From the NCBI GenBank assembly GCA_022494885.1, contig JAGVSM010003488.1, forward strand, positions 203,846 through 267,845: a DNA stretch of 64,000 bases, read 5' to 3'. The translations under genes and the position numbers were made by a program. The notes under the pieces are model-generated. The model did not search any database. It saw only the letters and a program-made list of their open reading frames with translations, and was not told the DNA's origin. Of the stretch, positions 1 through 11,045 are shown one piece after another. The stretch's first letter is position 1; each line of letters starts with the position of its first letter. The DNA comes from Micrasema longulum. Lineage: Eukaryota; Arthropoda; Insecta; Trichoptera; Brachycentridae.

Positions 1-355
1 AAGATTCTTTTTAACGTTCCCACCCGTAGACTAAGAAATAATGAAATGCTTTTCCTCGGTCACTACAGGACCAATTATGGTGCACAGTCGCCTTTGCCCA
101 GAATGATCAGGCGGGTGAACGATCATCAAGATCTTGATTATTATGGTGTAAGGATGTCTTTCTTTACAAATCAGCTAAAGAATCTGTATAGTTAGCCTAT
201 GCTTTTTACTTAATCTAAAAAAATCTATCATCTGTCTTTGCTGCTTATTTCTGTTCCTTATATTTTTTTATTCCTTTGTAAAAATTTCTTTTAATTGTAA
301 TGTTTATAATGGACTTTGTCCGTAAATAAATAAATAAATAAATAAATAAATAGCC
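1..355 (+). mobile_element. LINE 3' end: RT C-terminus, UTR and tail (LINE-C)
   Basis: Frame 1 is open from the window edge to a TAG at 193-195 (64 residues). It contains HYRTNYGAQSPLPRM, the terminal signature of reverse-transcriptase ORFs of CR1/Jockey-type non-LTR retrotransposons (nucleus, target-primed reverse transcription). A 3' UTR follows, with a small GGAC-TTT-GTCC hairpin near 310-320, then a run of AATA units (about 325-352) typical of the 3' tail of such LINEs. The 5' part lies outside the window. The clade cannot be fixed from this piece. Confidence 0.7.
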
Positions 356-359
356 TAAA

Positions 360-1925
360 AAATTTTGAATGAATAAATAAATAAATGAAATAAGTAACTT
401 GTATTCAGTATAAACTGATGACTTTCTTTATTGGTCGTTGATCTATATTTCAGGGTAAATCATTGCACGTGTGTGTGTCATCGATTAATGGACTATGACC
501 CCCTCATATGTAACTAATCATTATCGGTTAATTTTTAGTAGTTTCGGCCATTTTGAAGTAAACTCAAATGTCTCTTAACTAGTAATTTTGACTTAATGCC
601 TTTTCAGAGTCCCCACGATATATCGTATGAAACAAAAATTCATTTTTTTAAATTTATAAAAGGTAAGTACAAAGTTCAATAATAAATGAAAAATAAAATA
701 TATTTATGTGCACACTTAAGTTTCACTTGCTGTTTTTAAAAAGTTTTTGACCATTTTTAAAAATTAATTACGGTTTTTTTCCTTACGATTTTCAATTGGT
801 ATTAAATTATACAGTTTAAGTACTACACTCCCCATTGTTCTATCTCCATAGTAGTTCTTCTGTCGTGGCACCGTCAGGTGCTGTGCCGATACTTGTCGGG
901 TCACAATCTGGTCTGATCTAATCTTTTGAAGCTAGCAATAACATAATTCAAAATGAAAAAGTTCAAAAACTCTAATTCATCTAAGATCCGGGAAAAAAGA
1001 GTGTAAACTGTAAAAAATTATAATTATACCTGACTCATATTTACACTCTCTTCTGCCAAATCTATGTTTCACTTCCATAATATATAAGTGCTGGGACTAA
1101 AACTCCGCTTTGCACTGCCAGTTTAGCTACTGTGTATTCGTATAATGCTTTATACAGTGTGTTCTGATAAGAAATAGGTAATTTCAGGTTCTTCTGCATT
1201 CCTTTATTATGTAAGTTCAACAATGTAAATATTAAATCTTAAAAAACAGCAATCAGCAGAATACAAAAAAAACAATGGCAGCGATATGTTGTGTTACCTT
1301 AGAAAGTAACTTTAAATAGAAACACTGAAATTAAGTTCTATTGTGTTAGCTTTCTACCTCCCTACAAATCTAAAGCGGTCTACCAAGAACCGAACCATTT
1401 CCAATTGTCCAACGCAATATGAACTTTATCCAAGTATTGCAGATACGAAATCGCTGCGCTAAAACTCGCGGTTGCCGTTAAACTTAGGTTGATGTTCTAA
1501 CTAAACTCGTCCACAAGAAACTGGGTTGGGATAACAAAACTGTATAGTTTCCTGGTACTTGTGATTATTGCGCGTTTGTATCTGCAGCCAACAAGTCTGA
1601 AGTAGTTTCATATATTATTTTGTAATGAATACTATACTTAGACTTCTGCAATCCGGGTATCGTGACTTCATTTAAAAGGGCATTAATGTTGCTTTTCTGA
1701 AAACTGTTTCTAAATAAACAAGGGAAACGCTTATGCAAATATAATATAATAATTACTGCTATAACACATTTTAATAAAATATATCATAGTCAATAAAACT
1801 CATAAAATACATTCTAATTATCACTATTTTATTAGATTCAATTATAAATACATAGATTTCAAATTTCTATGATGGAAATTAACCCTTTTTTCAAATATTT
1901 TATGCAATCTTTCTGAAAAATTTAA
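360..1925. other. Gene-free AT-rich stretch
   Basis: No ORF, tRNA-like or repeat match was recognised. A short GCACC-GTCA-GGTGC hairpin lies near 867-882. The rest looks like ordinary AT-rich intergenic or old decayed repeat DNA. Confidence 0.4.
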
Positions 1926-1929
1926 CTCT

Positions 1930-2530
1930 AGGTCTGATACTTTCAAGTCATAATGCTTCACTTACTTGGTTTTCATTATATACACCGTTTTCTAAGAAAA
2001 ATGGCCTGGTTGGTTGGATTGCAGGGGGTAATTTTTTCTATTTTGAAATATAGCAATCTGTTTTTATTGTACAGACGTAGAACGGATATGGACTTTTTAT
2101 GCATTTTCAAAATACTTCATGCTGTATGTGATGTCTCATTTTTGTTCCAATCATTTTCTTTTCATGATCTCAATCTTGTCACCAGAAGTCAAAATCTGCT
2201 ATTTATCAAATCCTTTAAGAGTATTTTTTGTTTTAATGCCCCAAGGTCCAGAATGTGTAGATTAGTCAATTTGTCACACAACTCGGAATCCTTTGGGATA
2301 GATCTTTCGGGTTTTCGTTAATCTCTTCACCGTTAACTCAGTCTAGGATGAAGATGAATTGGCATGAGTTAGCTCGAAGTCTTATATGTTGATCGCGTTT
2401 TTGATTATATGGTATACCATTATTTTATCGCCCTTGTTTGCCTTTGCTACATAGTTTTATATTATTTTTGTTAAATTTCTTGAACATTCGTTTCTTCATA
2501 TAACTTTTGCAATTGGATTAATAACACATT
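1930..2530 (+). mobile_element. LINE-A fragment: RT C-terminus and 3' UTR
   Basis: An open frame at 1,953-2,321 ends with a LINE RT C-terminal pattern (FKILHAVCD..., TRSQNLLF..., PRSRMCRLVNLSHNSE). The 3' UTR follows, with a TTGCCTTTGCTACATAG box. The same C-terminus and UTR recur at 54,100-54,465, and the UTR alone at 17,245-17,385 and 55,705-55,790, which defines one family. The fragment is 5'-truncated: no endonuclease or RT catalytic motif is visible. It is probably CR1/Jockey group, and dead. Confidence 0.65.
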
Positions 2531-2539
2531 TTGAAATAT

Positions 2540-3410
2540 GTTTTTGTCAATAAATCTCATCAAGTACAATTCGTACTTATTTTTATGTTTTTATTAGATT
2601 CAATTATAAAGAGATTTTAAATTTATGTGATGAGTATAACGGTCTTTTTCCATTATTTGACGTAACCATATTTTAAAATTAAATTCGGGGTCTGATGATT
2701 AAAAAAACAAAAAACCTATCACATCACAACGAGGCCGACAAAAATTATGTTATAGGTGACAAAACTAAACAAAAACGTAATTTATTCTCTTAAATAGGAT
2801 AACTACTTTATCTGTTCGATATCGAAATTAAATATGAATAGTACATTAAACTCTAAAATTAACTTTGCTTAGGTGTGCGTGCTTACATAAGAAAAATTGT
2901 ATGCTTATTTAACATTCGAACGCTTCTTGAGTGAGAATTGAAATATCAAAATTTGATCGTTTCCTTTATTCAAAAATACACAAAAAATATTTTATTTCTC
3001 AGATAGTTGTCAACCGCGCTCCCTGAGCTTTTGTTAGAGTACGCTTTGTTGCTTAATAAACTTCGCAAACTATTAACATTATTTTTGGGATGAAAGGCCA
3101 GAAATTTCAAATCTTAAATTCCTCTGTAAGTTGGCAAGTTTTTAATTGAAGGGTCGGTAGCTATTGTTACGAAAAAAGTCGGATCAATTTTCAACGCAAC
3201 CAATCACCAACCTTTCCGGGCCTGAGGAGGGTGGATGTCTAGGGTCTCCGGGTCAGCATAATTTTTTGTTAATCGTCAGATTAATTTAATTTTTTGCATA
3301 ATTCTACCCGATAATGTTTAAAATGTGTAAAAGGTTTTTTAAATATGAGTCTAACGAATTTTTCAATAATAATTTATATTTGTCTTCCCTCCGCTCAAAA
3401 AGCAAACATA
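2540..3410. other. Gene-free AT-rich stretch
   Basis: No ORF or repeat family was recognised. A short scrap of SINE-A head (GAGGCCGAC) lies near 2,731. Otherwise nothing stands out. Confidence 0.35.
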
Positions 3411-3414
3411 ACAA

Positions 3415-3909
3415 TTAATCTGGTAATGCATCCAAAATAAAACAAGTTATGGAATAAAAAAATTACAACAATAATTTTCAAAATAAACCTGTATAAATGA
3501 AATCAATATTTTTATAATAAATATATTAATTTTAAACTCATACCCTTACAAATATTCATCAATATTTTTATAATAAATATATTAATTTTAAAGTCATACC
3601 CTTACAAATATTTTTAAATAATGGAAGGTTTTTCCCCAATATAACCAAAATATTCCTCTAATATACTCAGTATACCCTATTTGAATTTTAATTACTCTAC
3701 TTATTTTGGCTTGTATAGAAATCCACAAATATAAAATAGCAATTATTTTTAGTATATAAGGAAACTTTGTAAATATTTAAGTTAGTTTATTTGAAAATGT
3801 CCTTACAAGACGAAACGCGTCACAATATACCCTTTGTATATTTTATAAAAAATAAAGTAGAATTTTAATCCAATCAACTTGTTTTATTTTGGATACATTA
3901 CCAAATTAA
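3415..3909. repeat. 495-bp inverted-repeat element (non-autonomous)
   Basis: The left end (3,415-3,448) and the reverse complement of the right end (3,876-3,909) match over 34 bases with about three differences. Both start TTAAT(C/T)TGGTAATG and end AAAACAAGTT, and weaker similarity runs about 15 bases further in. There is no transposase. The interior carries a 56-bp tandem duplication and a GAC-GAAAC-GCGTC motif near 3,809-3,822. It could be a MITE or a retroelement with inverted flanks. The class is not decidable by eye. Confidence 0.6.
3502..3612. repeat. Tandem duplication, two copies of about 56 bp
   Basis: The unit beginning ATCAATATTTTTATAATAAA occurs at 3,502-3,557 and again at 3,558-3,612. 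The copies differ at about one position (ACTCAT versus AGTCAT). It lies inside the 495-bp inverted-repeat element. Confidence 0.85.
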
Positions 3910-5550
3910 ATATGGACTTCTACCAATTGTCTGCATACACAATAAATTACAATTAATCGCCTTACAACAGTTCGCACGTGTGCTTTTTTTTTAGCCATAA
4001 CCACATAAATCCAGATTTTTTGCATTTCGTTTCACATGCATTGCCCTTCCCAACTTCCCACTGTATCTCCACGCTAATGGGTGACGCGACATTGGATCAG
4101 TGATGTTCAACGTGTCACAGTGAGAGCAGCGCAATGTCATACGGCATACTCTCGCAACAGTATTTTATGAAAAAAAAAGAATTTTGCAGAAAATAATAAA
4201 GATACAAAGAAACTCTTAAAAATATAAATAATGAATAAAACTATATTTATGTTGATATAAATTTCTTTATAAATATTTCAATCATTTATTAAAATTAAAA
4301 TGAACACCAACCTATTATTACATGTTTAAAATATTATTAAGAACAATTATTTCAAGATATAAAACTGTAAATCTTGATTAATGATCTCACAATACATACA
4401 TGTACATCAATAAATACTTAATTTTTAATTTTTAATAATTTTTTCCGAAATTTAAATATAAATACCTAAATTCCCCATTACCTATTAAACACTTAGCCTT
4501 GCCCTTAAAAATTGGTTTTCTCCATAATTATCACTAATTTATGTACTAAACTCAATGAAAATAATTTGTAACTTGAATTATATAACTATTTATTGTGGTA
4601 CTATATATAGACATTTAATCTATCTTATGAAAATGCCCTAACGTGGCGAAACAATTGTCACGAAAATTTTGTTTTTATATTTGTGAAAATAAAATAAATT
4701 GTTCAGTGGACTCAAATCAGTGTTCGATTTCTAATATTATAAGGCTTGATTATAAGTTACTTTTTTTAGTTCTGATAAGCTATCCTGTTTTCTGAAGTGT
4801 GACGAATAAAAAAATGTTCCCGGATAAAATTGATATATTCACAAACGATTGATGTTAACGTTTGACATACGTAGAATGCTCCCCCGTAGAACCGCCATAA
4901 AAATAAATGATTCATGTAAATTAGACCATAAAAGGCAAGGCATAATGCTTCCTGATCAAATCACTTACAGCGACAGGATAGATGTAAGCTCCGAGGATAT
5001 TATGCCAAGCCATTAAATCCTAAGAAATAATCATGAGCCGTGGTAAACAAGAAATGCACGGCATTGGGTTATATTCTTAGCTCAACTATATTGTACCCTA
5101 TTGACAATAACTTTTAACATAACTTTTTTAATTTTTCATCTCTTTACGGAACCTCAGCCCTACGGGAAATGGGATACAAAAATGTTTTTTTTGCGCGCGG
5201 CAAAATTTACCTCATCAAATTGTTAGGCAAGGTTTCTTGAAAATGTACGAAGAAAATAAAAATAAATATTTTATAAAAACGCACTACTTTGAACGACGTC
5301 ACTGAATCATATGAACCAATAAATGGCATTATAGCTGTGAAGGATATCTGGTTTGCTTACCGTAAACAAATCAATCGGAAGAACAGAAACAGAAAAACCT
5401 CTGACGTCACACGCGGAGTTGTTTCAGAAATATAAAACTTAGCCTAGTTTAATAGTCTTTTTACCAATAAAAAAAAATAAAAAAGACCCTGAACTTTCAC
5501 ATTCTCAACGATACAATCAATTGTTATAAAATGCTAATGGCACACTGGGC
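3910..5550. other. Gene-free stretch with two small structures
   Basis: There is no gene. At 4,634-4,662 a GCC-loop-GGC stem is followed by GAAAC and the palindrome ACAATTGT, resembling the motif at 3,797-3,822. At about 4,935-5,013 an imperfect hairpin has arms GGCAAGGCATAAT and ATTATGCCAAGCC. The remainder is unremarkable. Confidence 0.35.
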
Positions 5551-5554
5551 ATCT

Positions 5555-5618
5555 CTGATTTAGACCTCTCGCTTGGTAGGCAAACGCGCGGACTATTACA
5601 CTACAAGGCCGACTCAGT
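5555..5618 (-). mobile_element. SINE-A head fragment (tRNA-related)
   Basis: Read on the minus strand this is the tRNA-like head of the SINE-A family: the GTCGGCC start, then the CCTACCAAGCGAGAGGTCT region. Full copies are at 13,965, 14,625, 20,205 and 57,720. The body is absent here. Confidence 0.55.
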
Positions 5619-5869
5619 TACCTACACTTAAATAAGAACCAATGTTCACACAAATTTTTGCCTGAAACTATTATAAGTTTTTTTTAAATATTAAATTCTT
5701 TTACGTAATACTAAATAAATTTTAATACTTTTACTTTATAATATTTCATCTTTATTTATGTATATCTATAAAGCATAATGTAATTCGATACTTAAAAAAT
5801 ATATGCATTTATCAAATACATATTTACAACACTTACACAAACCTTTGTAATAAAACGCTTGAATTGTAA

Positions 5870-5930
5870 TTTTGTACATGTCATGTAAAAGCCCTCTGGG
5901 CATATATGTATAATAAATATAAAAATTAAA
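5870..5930 (+). mobile_element. LINE 3' terminus with hairpin and ATAA tail
   Basis: AAAGCCCTCTGGGCATATATG forms a GCCC-TCT-GGGC hairpin and is followed by ATAATAAATATA. The same arrangement (hairpin, then A-rich tail) closes LINE fragments at 12,955, 27,012 and 35,920. No coding part remains, so the family is unassigned. Confidence 0.45.
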
Positions 5931-6064
5931 CGTAGTTTTTAAAATTTTGTAATAAGCTTAAACTTTAATAAACCGCAGATTATTTTTATGAGGCGCAGAT
6001 TTACTGTTTGGTATGTAAGAGAATTTATCGATATTATTCCTGGCCTTTCTTAGATGATGATTAA

Positions 6065-6150
6065 AGTACGATGCATTTGGTTTACAAATGTAGTGTCCTA
6101 AGCATCACCGGGGGTGGAAAAGGTTATGATGATGATTATATCTTGTCTTC
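6065..6150 (+). mobile_element. SINE-A 3' fragment with GAT tail
   Basis: Plus-strand match to the 3' end of SINE-A (AGTGTCCTAAGCATCACC... GTGGAAAAGG), followed by ATGATGATGATT. This is the clearest view of the GAT-repeat tail in sense orientation. Confidence 0.6.
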
Positions 6151-6554
6151 ATCATCAGCATTTGTTCAAAGTTGAAATGATTACGTCAATAACATTTAAT
6201 TTATGAATGATTGTTTGACTGCAGTAAAGTTATTTTGTGGTTATTTTGACTTCCCAAGCTTGGAAGGTATCGCCTTTAATTAAAATTGTTTCAGCACGCG
6301 ACGTACGACTGCTTACTCCCTATGGCAAAAGTCTAGAATACCCTTTAGGTATGCCCAATACACCTGTTGAATCCCACCTAAGGAATTAAATAAAAGAAGG
6401 AATCGTATCTTTCGCGCTAAATAAATTTTAATTAAATGTAATTTGTGGCGCTTTCAACTTTGGTGAGACTTAACACAACTTACTTTTACTTTTATTTTTA
6501 AAAACTAGAAGGAATATTACGGTCTTTAATTTTGAAAGAATTATTAAACATTTT

Positions 6555-6780
6555 TTATTCTTCTTCTTCTTATCTTTTCTGAACCCGATAAAGGTTGGAA
6601 ATCATCGCAGTATTTCTGACTTTGTTGGTAGCTGCTCTAAACAAGGACTGAGTGCTCCAATTAAACCAGTCACGCAAGTTCTTTAACCAGGAGATGCACA
6701 TTCTACCCGCCCTGCATCTTTCCCAATCCTTTCCTGTAGAGTGACATGTAAAATGTAATTTTTTGCCTTTCATCATGATT
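6555..6780 (-). pseudogene. LINE-R RT C-terminal fragment
   Basis: The minus-strand frame at 6,570-6,776 contains GRMCISWLKNLRDWF and SLFRAATNKVRNTAMISNL. This pattern is typical of the extreme C-terminus of insect LINE endonuclease/reverse-transcriptase polyproteins. Just past the stop, the minus strand reads (GAA)n, a simple-repeat LINE tail. No catalytic domain is present. It is a dead 5'-truncated copy. Confidence 0.6.
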
Positions 6781-6829
6781 CGTTCGTAGTTTACTTAATA
6801 TGCCTCCTCCCTGCCTGGTCTTCTCAGAA

Positions 6830-7610
6830 TTCCACACACAAGGTAAGGCTTGAAAATATTCAGCAAACATTTTTGAGACATATCAATTGGAGATCCAGAT
6901 TAACGGACCTTAACTATAAAATCTTTTGTCAAATTAGTCAATTAGTTAGTTAGTCAACATAATTAGTCTTGAGGATCATCGTCTGGTATTAGATATGGGG
7001 ATTTTACGTGATATTCTAAATGAACGTCTTGTTAGTCCTGTTCTGGTTTCCGAGTTAGCTCTTAATATACCTGGGCCCCTCACCCGTCACACGAATCTAT
7101 CTCTTTTCCATATACCAACAGTTCGCACCAACGATGCACAAAACTCTCCTCTCATTCGCTTGGCGCTTAATTATAATGTATTTTTTAATAGCATATATTT
7201 ATTTAACTGCAGTAAACCCACTTTTAAAATAAGAATGCAAAATCTTTTATTTGAAAAAAAAACTGTTTCTTTATAAAACTTTTATTTTTCCATTTTGAAT
7301 TTAAGGTGTTTCTATTTACTTGTATCAAACATACACTCACCCTGTCCATAAACCCACCCTCACACCCATAAACACTCATCCTTACATTCAAATAGCTACC
7401 AAAAGCACTCTCCACTCACATACCCACGTCTCCTCACAGACAAAAACTCGCGCACATCCACTTCTACATGTATTAATATCTAACTGAACTGGATTTTTAC
7501 AATTGTAGTATGGGAAAAAATGATTTGGCTTTTTAAATGTTTTTTTATAATGTTGTGTTTATTTTTTTTGTATTGCTGTTGTTTCTCTGAATAAACAAAA
7601 TTAAACGTAC
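6830..7610 (+). pseudogene. LINE-L RT C-terminus and 3' UTR
   Basis: At 6,845-6,895 one frame reads VRLENIQQTFLRHINW, a LINE RT thumb/C-terminal motif. The frame then shifts, and 6,995-7,276 gives SLFHIPTVRTNDAQNSPLIRL, the usual LINE C-terminal box, ending with a TAA at 7,274-7,276. The 3' UTR runs to roughly 7,610 with a late AATAAA (near 7,592). It carries stops and frameshifts and is inactive. Confidence 0.6.
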
Positions 7611-7614
7611 CCAA

Positions 7615-7770
7615 ATAACTAAAATGTTATTTTCTTCATGGTCTTCAGTACTTGTTTTTTAATCTGTTGGAGAACGTCATCGTTTCGGACTCTGTCCACC
7701 GGGGAGATTTTCAATATTCTCCTGTATCACCACATTTAAAAGGCTTCAATCTTTTTTAAGTTCATGATTT
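7615..7770 (-). pseudogene. LINE-M RT fragment
   Basis: On the minus strand the reading runs KKIEAF-MW-YRRILKISPVDRV then DDVLQQIKKQ. This matches the conserved EAFEMWCYRR(M/I)LKISW.D.VTNE block of RTE-like insect LINE polyproteins. Stops interrupt it and only this block survives. It is opposite in orientation to the preceding LINE-L piece. Confidence 0.55.
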
Positions 7771-7824
7771 TTTATTACTTATGTATTTTTTGTTGTAAAT
7801 TTTTGTAAATAAACGTGTTAATAA

Positions 7825-7885
7825 CCCAACTGCAGCGTATCTGAGTCGGTATCATAGAAGGTAAGGTCAGTCTTACGCTTAAGCC
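7825..7885 (-). mobile_element. SINE-A middle fragment
   Basis: Contains GCAGCGTATCT and GTAAGGTCAGTCTTACGCTT, the central part of SINE-A as in the copy at 14,690-14,750. It abuts an R1 segment, giving a composite. Confidence 0.5.
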
Positions 7886-7892
7886 AATTTAC

Positions 7893-8073
7893 GTAACATT
7901 CACTATTCTGCCCATTTTTAAACACCCAGATTTCCTTAACTCTATCATTTGTTGACTTGTGTAAAGTGAAAGAGCTTAAACCTTTACCATGTGGGGTTAG
8001 ACCAGCTAATGACAGGTGACCTAAACTTCCCTTCTCAAAAATATTTTTTCTTTCTGTTGTCACAAATTTAGAT
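7893..8073. repeat. R1 repeat, rearranged copy
   Basis: 7,893-7,985 matches the R1 left portion in reverse orientation (CATTCACTATTCTGCCCAT... CATTTGTTGACTTGTG). 8,005-8,073 matches the R1 right portion in forward orientation (ACCAGCTAATGACAGGTGAC... CTTTCTGTTGTCAC). R1 is the commonest repeat in the window. Confidence 0.6.
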
Positions 8074-8615
8074 CTAAATAACTCCTTAGGAAGAAAATCT
8101 AGCCTGTCTACAAACATTTGTTTATGCTTAAAACATTGTTAACTATAAAGTAATTTCTAAATAAATATTTTTTCACGACTTTGGAAAATAAAAGGCACTT
8201 TATGCATGGCAGATAAATGGCTTTAATACGAGGCGGAAATAATGTTTCAGTATTGGTTTTTATAATCTCATTCAAAATATATTCAAGAAATATCAACCTT
8301 TATTATCATAGCTTACATCGAGATTCCACCGTTTTTTATTGATTTTGTTAAATAAAAATAATACAACAATTGAGCTGCAAGCTTTATCATTAACCCACTT
8401 CAAAGAGCTTATCTAGGACAACTATTTATGAGCGCAACAAATAAGCTAATGGATTCTCAAATATTTTTTATTAAAAATAAAATAACTTGAAATATTTTAC
8501 TTCTTACAAAAAACAAGTTTGAAACCTGAATAAATCGTCTTGTTTAAATATACTCGAGATATACTAACCTTTATATCATAGTCAACATTTCTACAAAACA
8601 AAAATTTTAAATCTC

Positions 8616-8826
8616 AATTTGTTGCAAGAGAGAAGGAAAGCATTTTTTGAGAAGGCAATCTGGAATTCTAGGCATTTACTAGGGCTTATGACCTGCCATT
8701 GGCTGGTTTAAATAGCTGTTTTAATTAATTGAGTCAATGACAGGTCATAAGCCCTATAAATGTCTAGACCAGATTACCTGCTCTAAAATGTTTCCCTCTC
8801 TGTTGCAAGAAATTTATATCTAATGC
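8616..8826. repeat. R1 foldback element
   Basis: Two arms of about 90 bp face each other: TTTGTTGCAAGAGAGAAGGA... CTTATGACCTGCCATTGGCT on the left, and its approximate reverse complement (AATGACAGGTCATAAGCCCT... CTCTGTTGCAAGAAATTTA) on the right. A short spacer separates them. No ORF is present. It looks like a non-autonomous inverted-repeat (foldback or MITE-like) element. Confidence 0.65.
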
Positions 8827-8829
8827 TCA

Positions 8830-9585
8830 AAACACTGTTGAGTAAATTTTTATTTAATAATTCAATTCATAAAAAATATATATAAGTTTAATCATAATCA
8901 CTTTATTTCCTCAAAGATCTGAGATATTTAATTACTATTAGCATTTTACAAATCAATACATTTGAATTTTATTTACGAATTTTTAATTAGATTCACATTT
9001 AAATCTGTTTTAGTATTCATCCTACAAAGTCCAAATAACGTAACATATCACCTGGCCACCAATTTATTTCATTCTAGTAAAAAAAAGTTAGGCTCATTTT
9101 TAATCTTAAAACACCTTTAATTGAATCTCCGGCAAAATTTACTTCTTGATTAATCATTTTAAAGTATTTTTCATACCATAATTGATTAACTAGTTGGTAG
9201 GTAGAAGTCAAATGGATTGTCTCATTCGGCCACACCAATATTTAACCACCTGCTGTACAAAAGTATACTTTATGTTATGTTTTTGCTCTATTATTGTTTA
9301 TTTCACAATATACAAATAAAATATATATAAACATAAGCATGTGGTGTTTGAAATTGCCTAAATATTTTGTTATTTAGGTAAGTACAGTGAGGAACACATT
9401 TTTATTATGATTTATTATTGTTTATAACGTAAACAAACAACAGTTGATTAAATAAATAAATAAAACAAATACTAATACATATAAAACAAATCAAATAAAA
9501 TAAATAGATATAAAATAACTCCCAGATTTCTGCATTTGAAATTACCAGCTGAAAAAAAGAAATATTATTAATATTAAAAACAAAA
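8830..9585. other. Gene-free AT-rich stretch
   Basis: Nothing is recognised apart from A/T-rich simple-sequence patches (for example 9,448-9,520 with repeated AATAAATAA units). The minus ORF here is a low-complexity artefact. Confidence 0.35.
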
Positions 9586-9590
9586 ACTTT

Positions 9591-9625
9591 ACGGGTACGT
9601 CTCGAAACCGGTAGACATAGGAAAG
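9591..9625 (+). ncRNA. Partial hammerhead-like motif
   Basis: ACGGGTACGTCTC, then GAAA, CCGG, TA and GACATA: the 3' half of the hammerhead-like motif seen intact at 17,481-17,524. The downstream sequence (GAAAGTCGGCAAG...ACAAATATTAAATA) also matches that copy. The CTGATGA half is missing, so this copy is non-functional. Confidence 0.45.
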
Positions 9626-9954
9626 TCGGCAAGCGATGGTGTACAAATATTAAATAACATTTAGAAAAACAGAAAGTTAAAAAAAAAACATTTCGCAATA
9701 AAGTTAAAAAGGCTTTAATATATAATCTATTTTCCGGATGAAAAATGAAATATTAATTATTGGATGTAAAAAATGTTAATGATTCGAGCAATATTTTATT
9801 GAATGAACTTTGAACAAGGCTTCTATATAGGAGCTACTGAGTTTCATTGTGAAATCATAGCCAATAGGGCTGAAAAGTGCCTCAGTTTAGTATGACTGAA
9901 CACAACTAACGTGTATCGTACGAAGCGTTCAACGTACCAGGGATTGTAATAACA

Positions 9955-9980
9955 TACCCCTGCATAATAATGCAGGGGTA
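9955..9980. other. Perfect 26-bp hairpin
   Basis: TACCCCTGCAT - AATA - ATGCAGGGGTA is an 11-bp perfect stem with a 4-base loop. It stands alone in otherwise unique sequence and its role is unknown. Confidence 0.7.
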
Positions 9981-9999
9981 GAAAATGAGGAAAAGGGGA

Positions 10000-10570
10000 A
10001 ACGAATGACTAACCAAGGCCAGGAGCTAGAGCCAGCTATGCTATTAGTATGCAAGAACTTGTTTTCAATTTCACTTTGAGTTATTCCCGCTAGCTGGAAT
10101 TTTAAGGTTTAGAGTGACAGACAGGTTTTCGTAATTACCGGATAAAAGGGAAAGCCGCATGTGTAGCGGAAATGGGGCAGTGAAATGTAATTTTTGGTCA
10201 AATATTTTAAGAATTCCTTCGTAAAATCCTCGTGAAAACCTCAACGCACAACAACTGCTTCTAATTGCATTGTACCAACTTGATGGAATGACTCAAATAA
10301 AAATATTTAACGTTATGCCTTTGGCAAGTAACATTTCAGGCGTATTTTTACGAAAACGGTATGCTCCATGTTTTTTATTACTTTTCTTACACTGAAGGGA
10401 TAATTTATTATGTAAGTTAATAATTGTTGCCAGAAGTTACTCAGTGTGTATATTTTATTGCGGTTAATCGGAAAATTATTGGTTTATTTTAAATTAATAT
10501 GGTCTGCCGTTGTTGTTGCGAAACTAAATATAATGAGTCAAAAATGTACGAGATACTACCATTTATGCTC
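10000..10570. other. Gene-free stretch
   Basis: Nothing is supported except a box near 10,169-10,200 (AAATGGGGCAGTGAAATGTA) that resembles the left end of the small inverted-repeat element at 21,769. Confidence 0.3.
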
Positions 10571-10574
10571 CAAA

Positions 10575-11045
10575 ATCTTTGTTGTTCTCAATTCACGGAC
10601 AGTGTATTCTTGTAATGCCGTATTAAATAGACTTCATGAACTTGGCAATAGTTATTCCCACGTATCTGATATATTTAGTGTAGGGTATTGTTCCTATAGA
10701 ACAAACCTTTTGAACTTTTTCAAAGATGGTGAATGGTAATTATATTTATTTATTTATGCATTTCATAATATATATACATACAGTTTTTTGTTTACTTTGC
10801 CTAGCTGTGTAAAACAGTACTTATGATTTTCTCGTTGTTTTACTGTAGAATGTTTTATTATTTAAACTTTCTACTGAATATGCTGTATAATTTTTTGTAC
10901 AGTTTTTTTATTTTTTATAAATCTTGGATATAAGAAAATTCATGTTTTAAAAAAAAAAATACATTAAGCCACATATGTTAAAATTATAAATGTTTGTAAA
11001 AGGCAGATTTGCCGTTTATGTTTATAAAATAATAATAATAATAGA
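10575..11045 (+). mobile_element. LINE-B 3' end
   Basis: Short coding remnant NSRTVYSCNAVLNRLHEL with a YCSYRTNLLNF end, then a 3' UTR finishing in AAGGCAGATTTGCCGTTTAT and an AATAA-type tail. The same C-terminus and UTR occur in reverse at 23,283-23,875, defining one family. In the UTR the GGCAGATTTGCC hairpin is conserved in both copies. Confidence 0.65.

Noticed and set aside
325..352. Telomere-like or CRISPR-like repeat array
   Set aside because: The AATA units are a LINE tail. No spacer-repeat structure or telomeric unit exists anywhere in the window.
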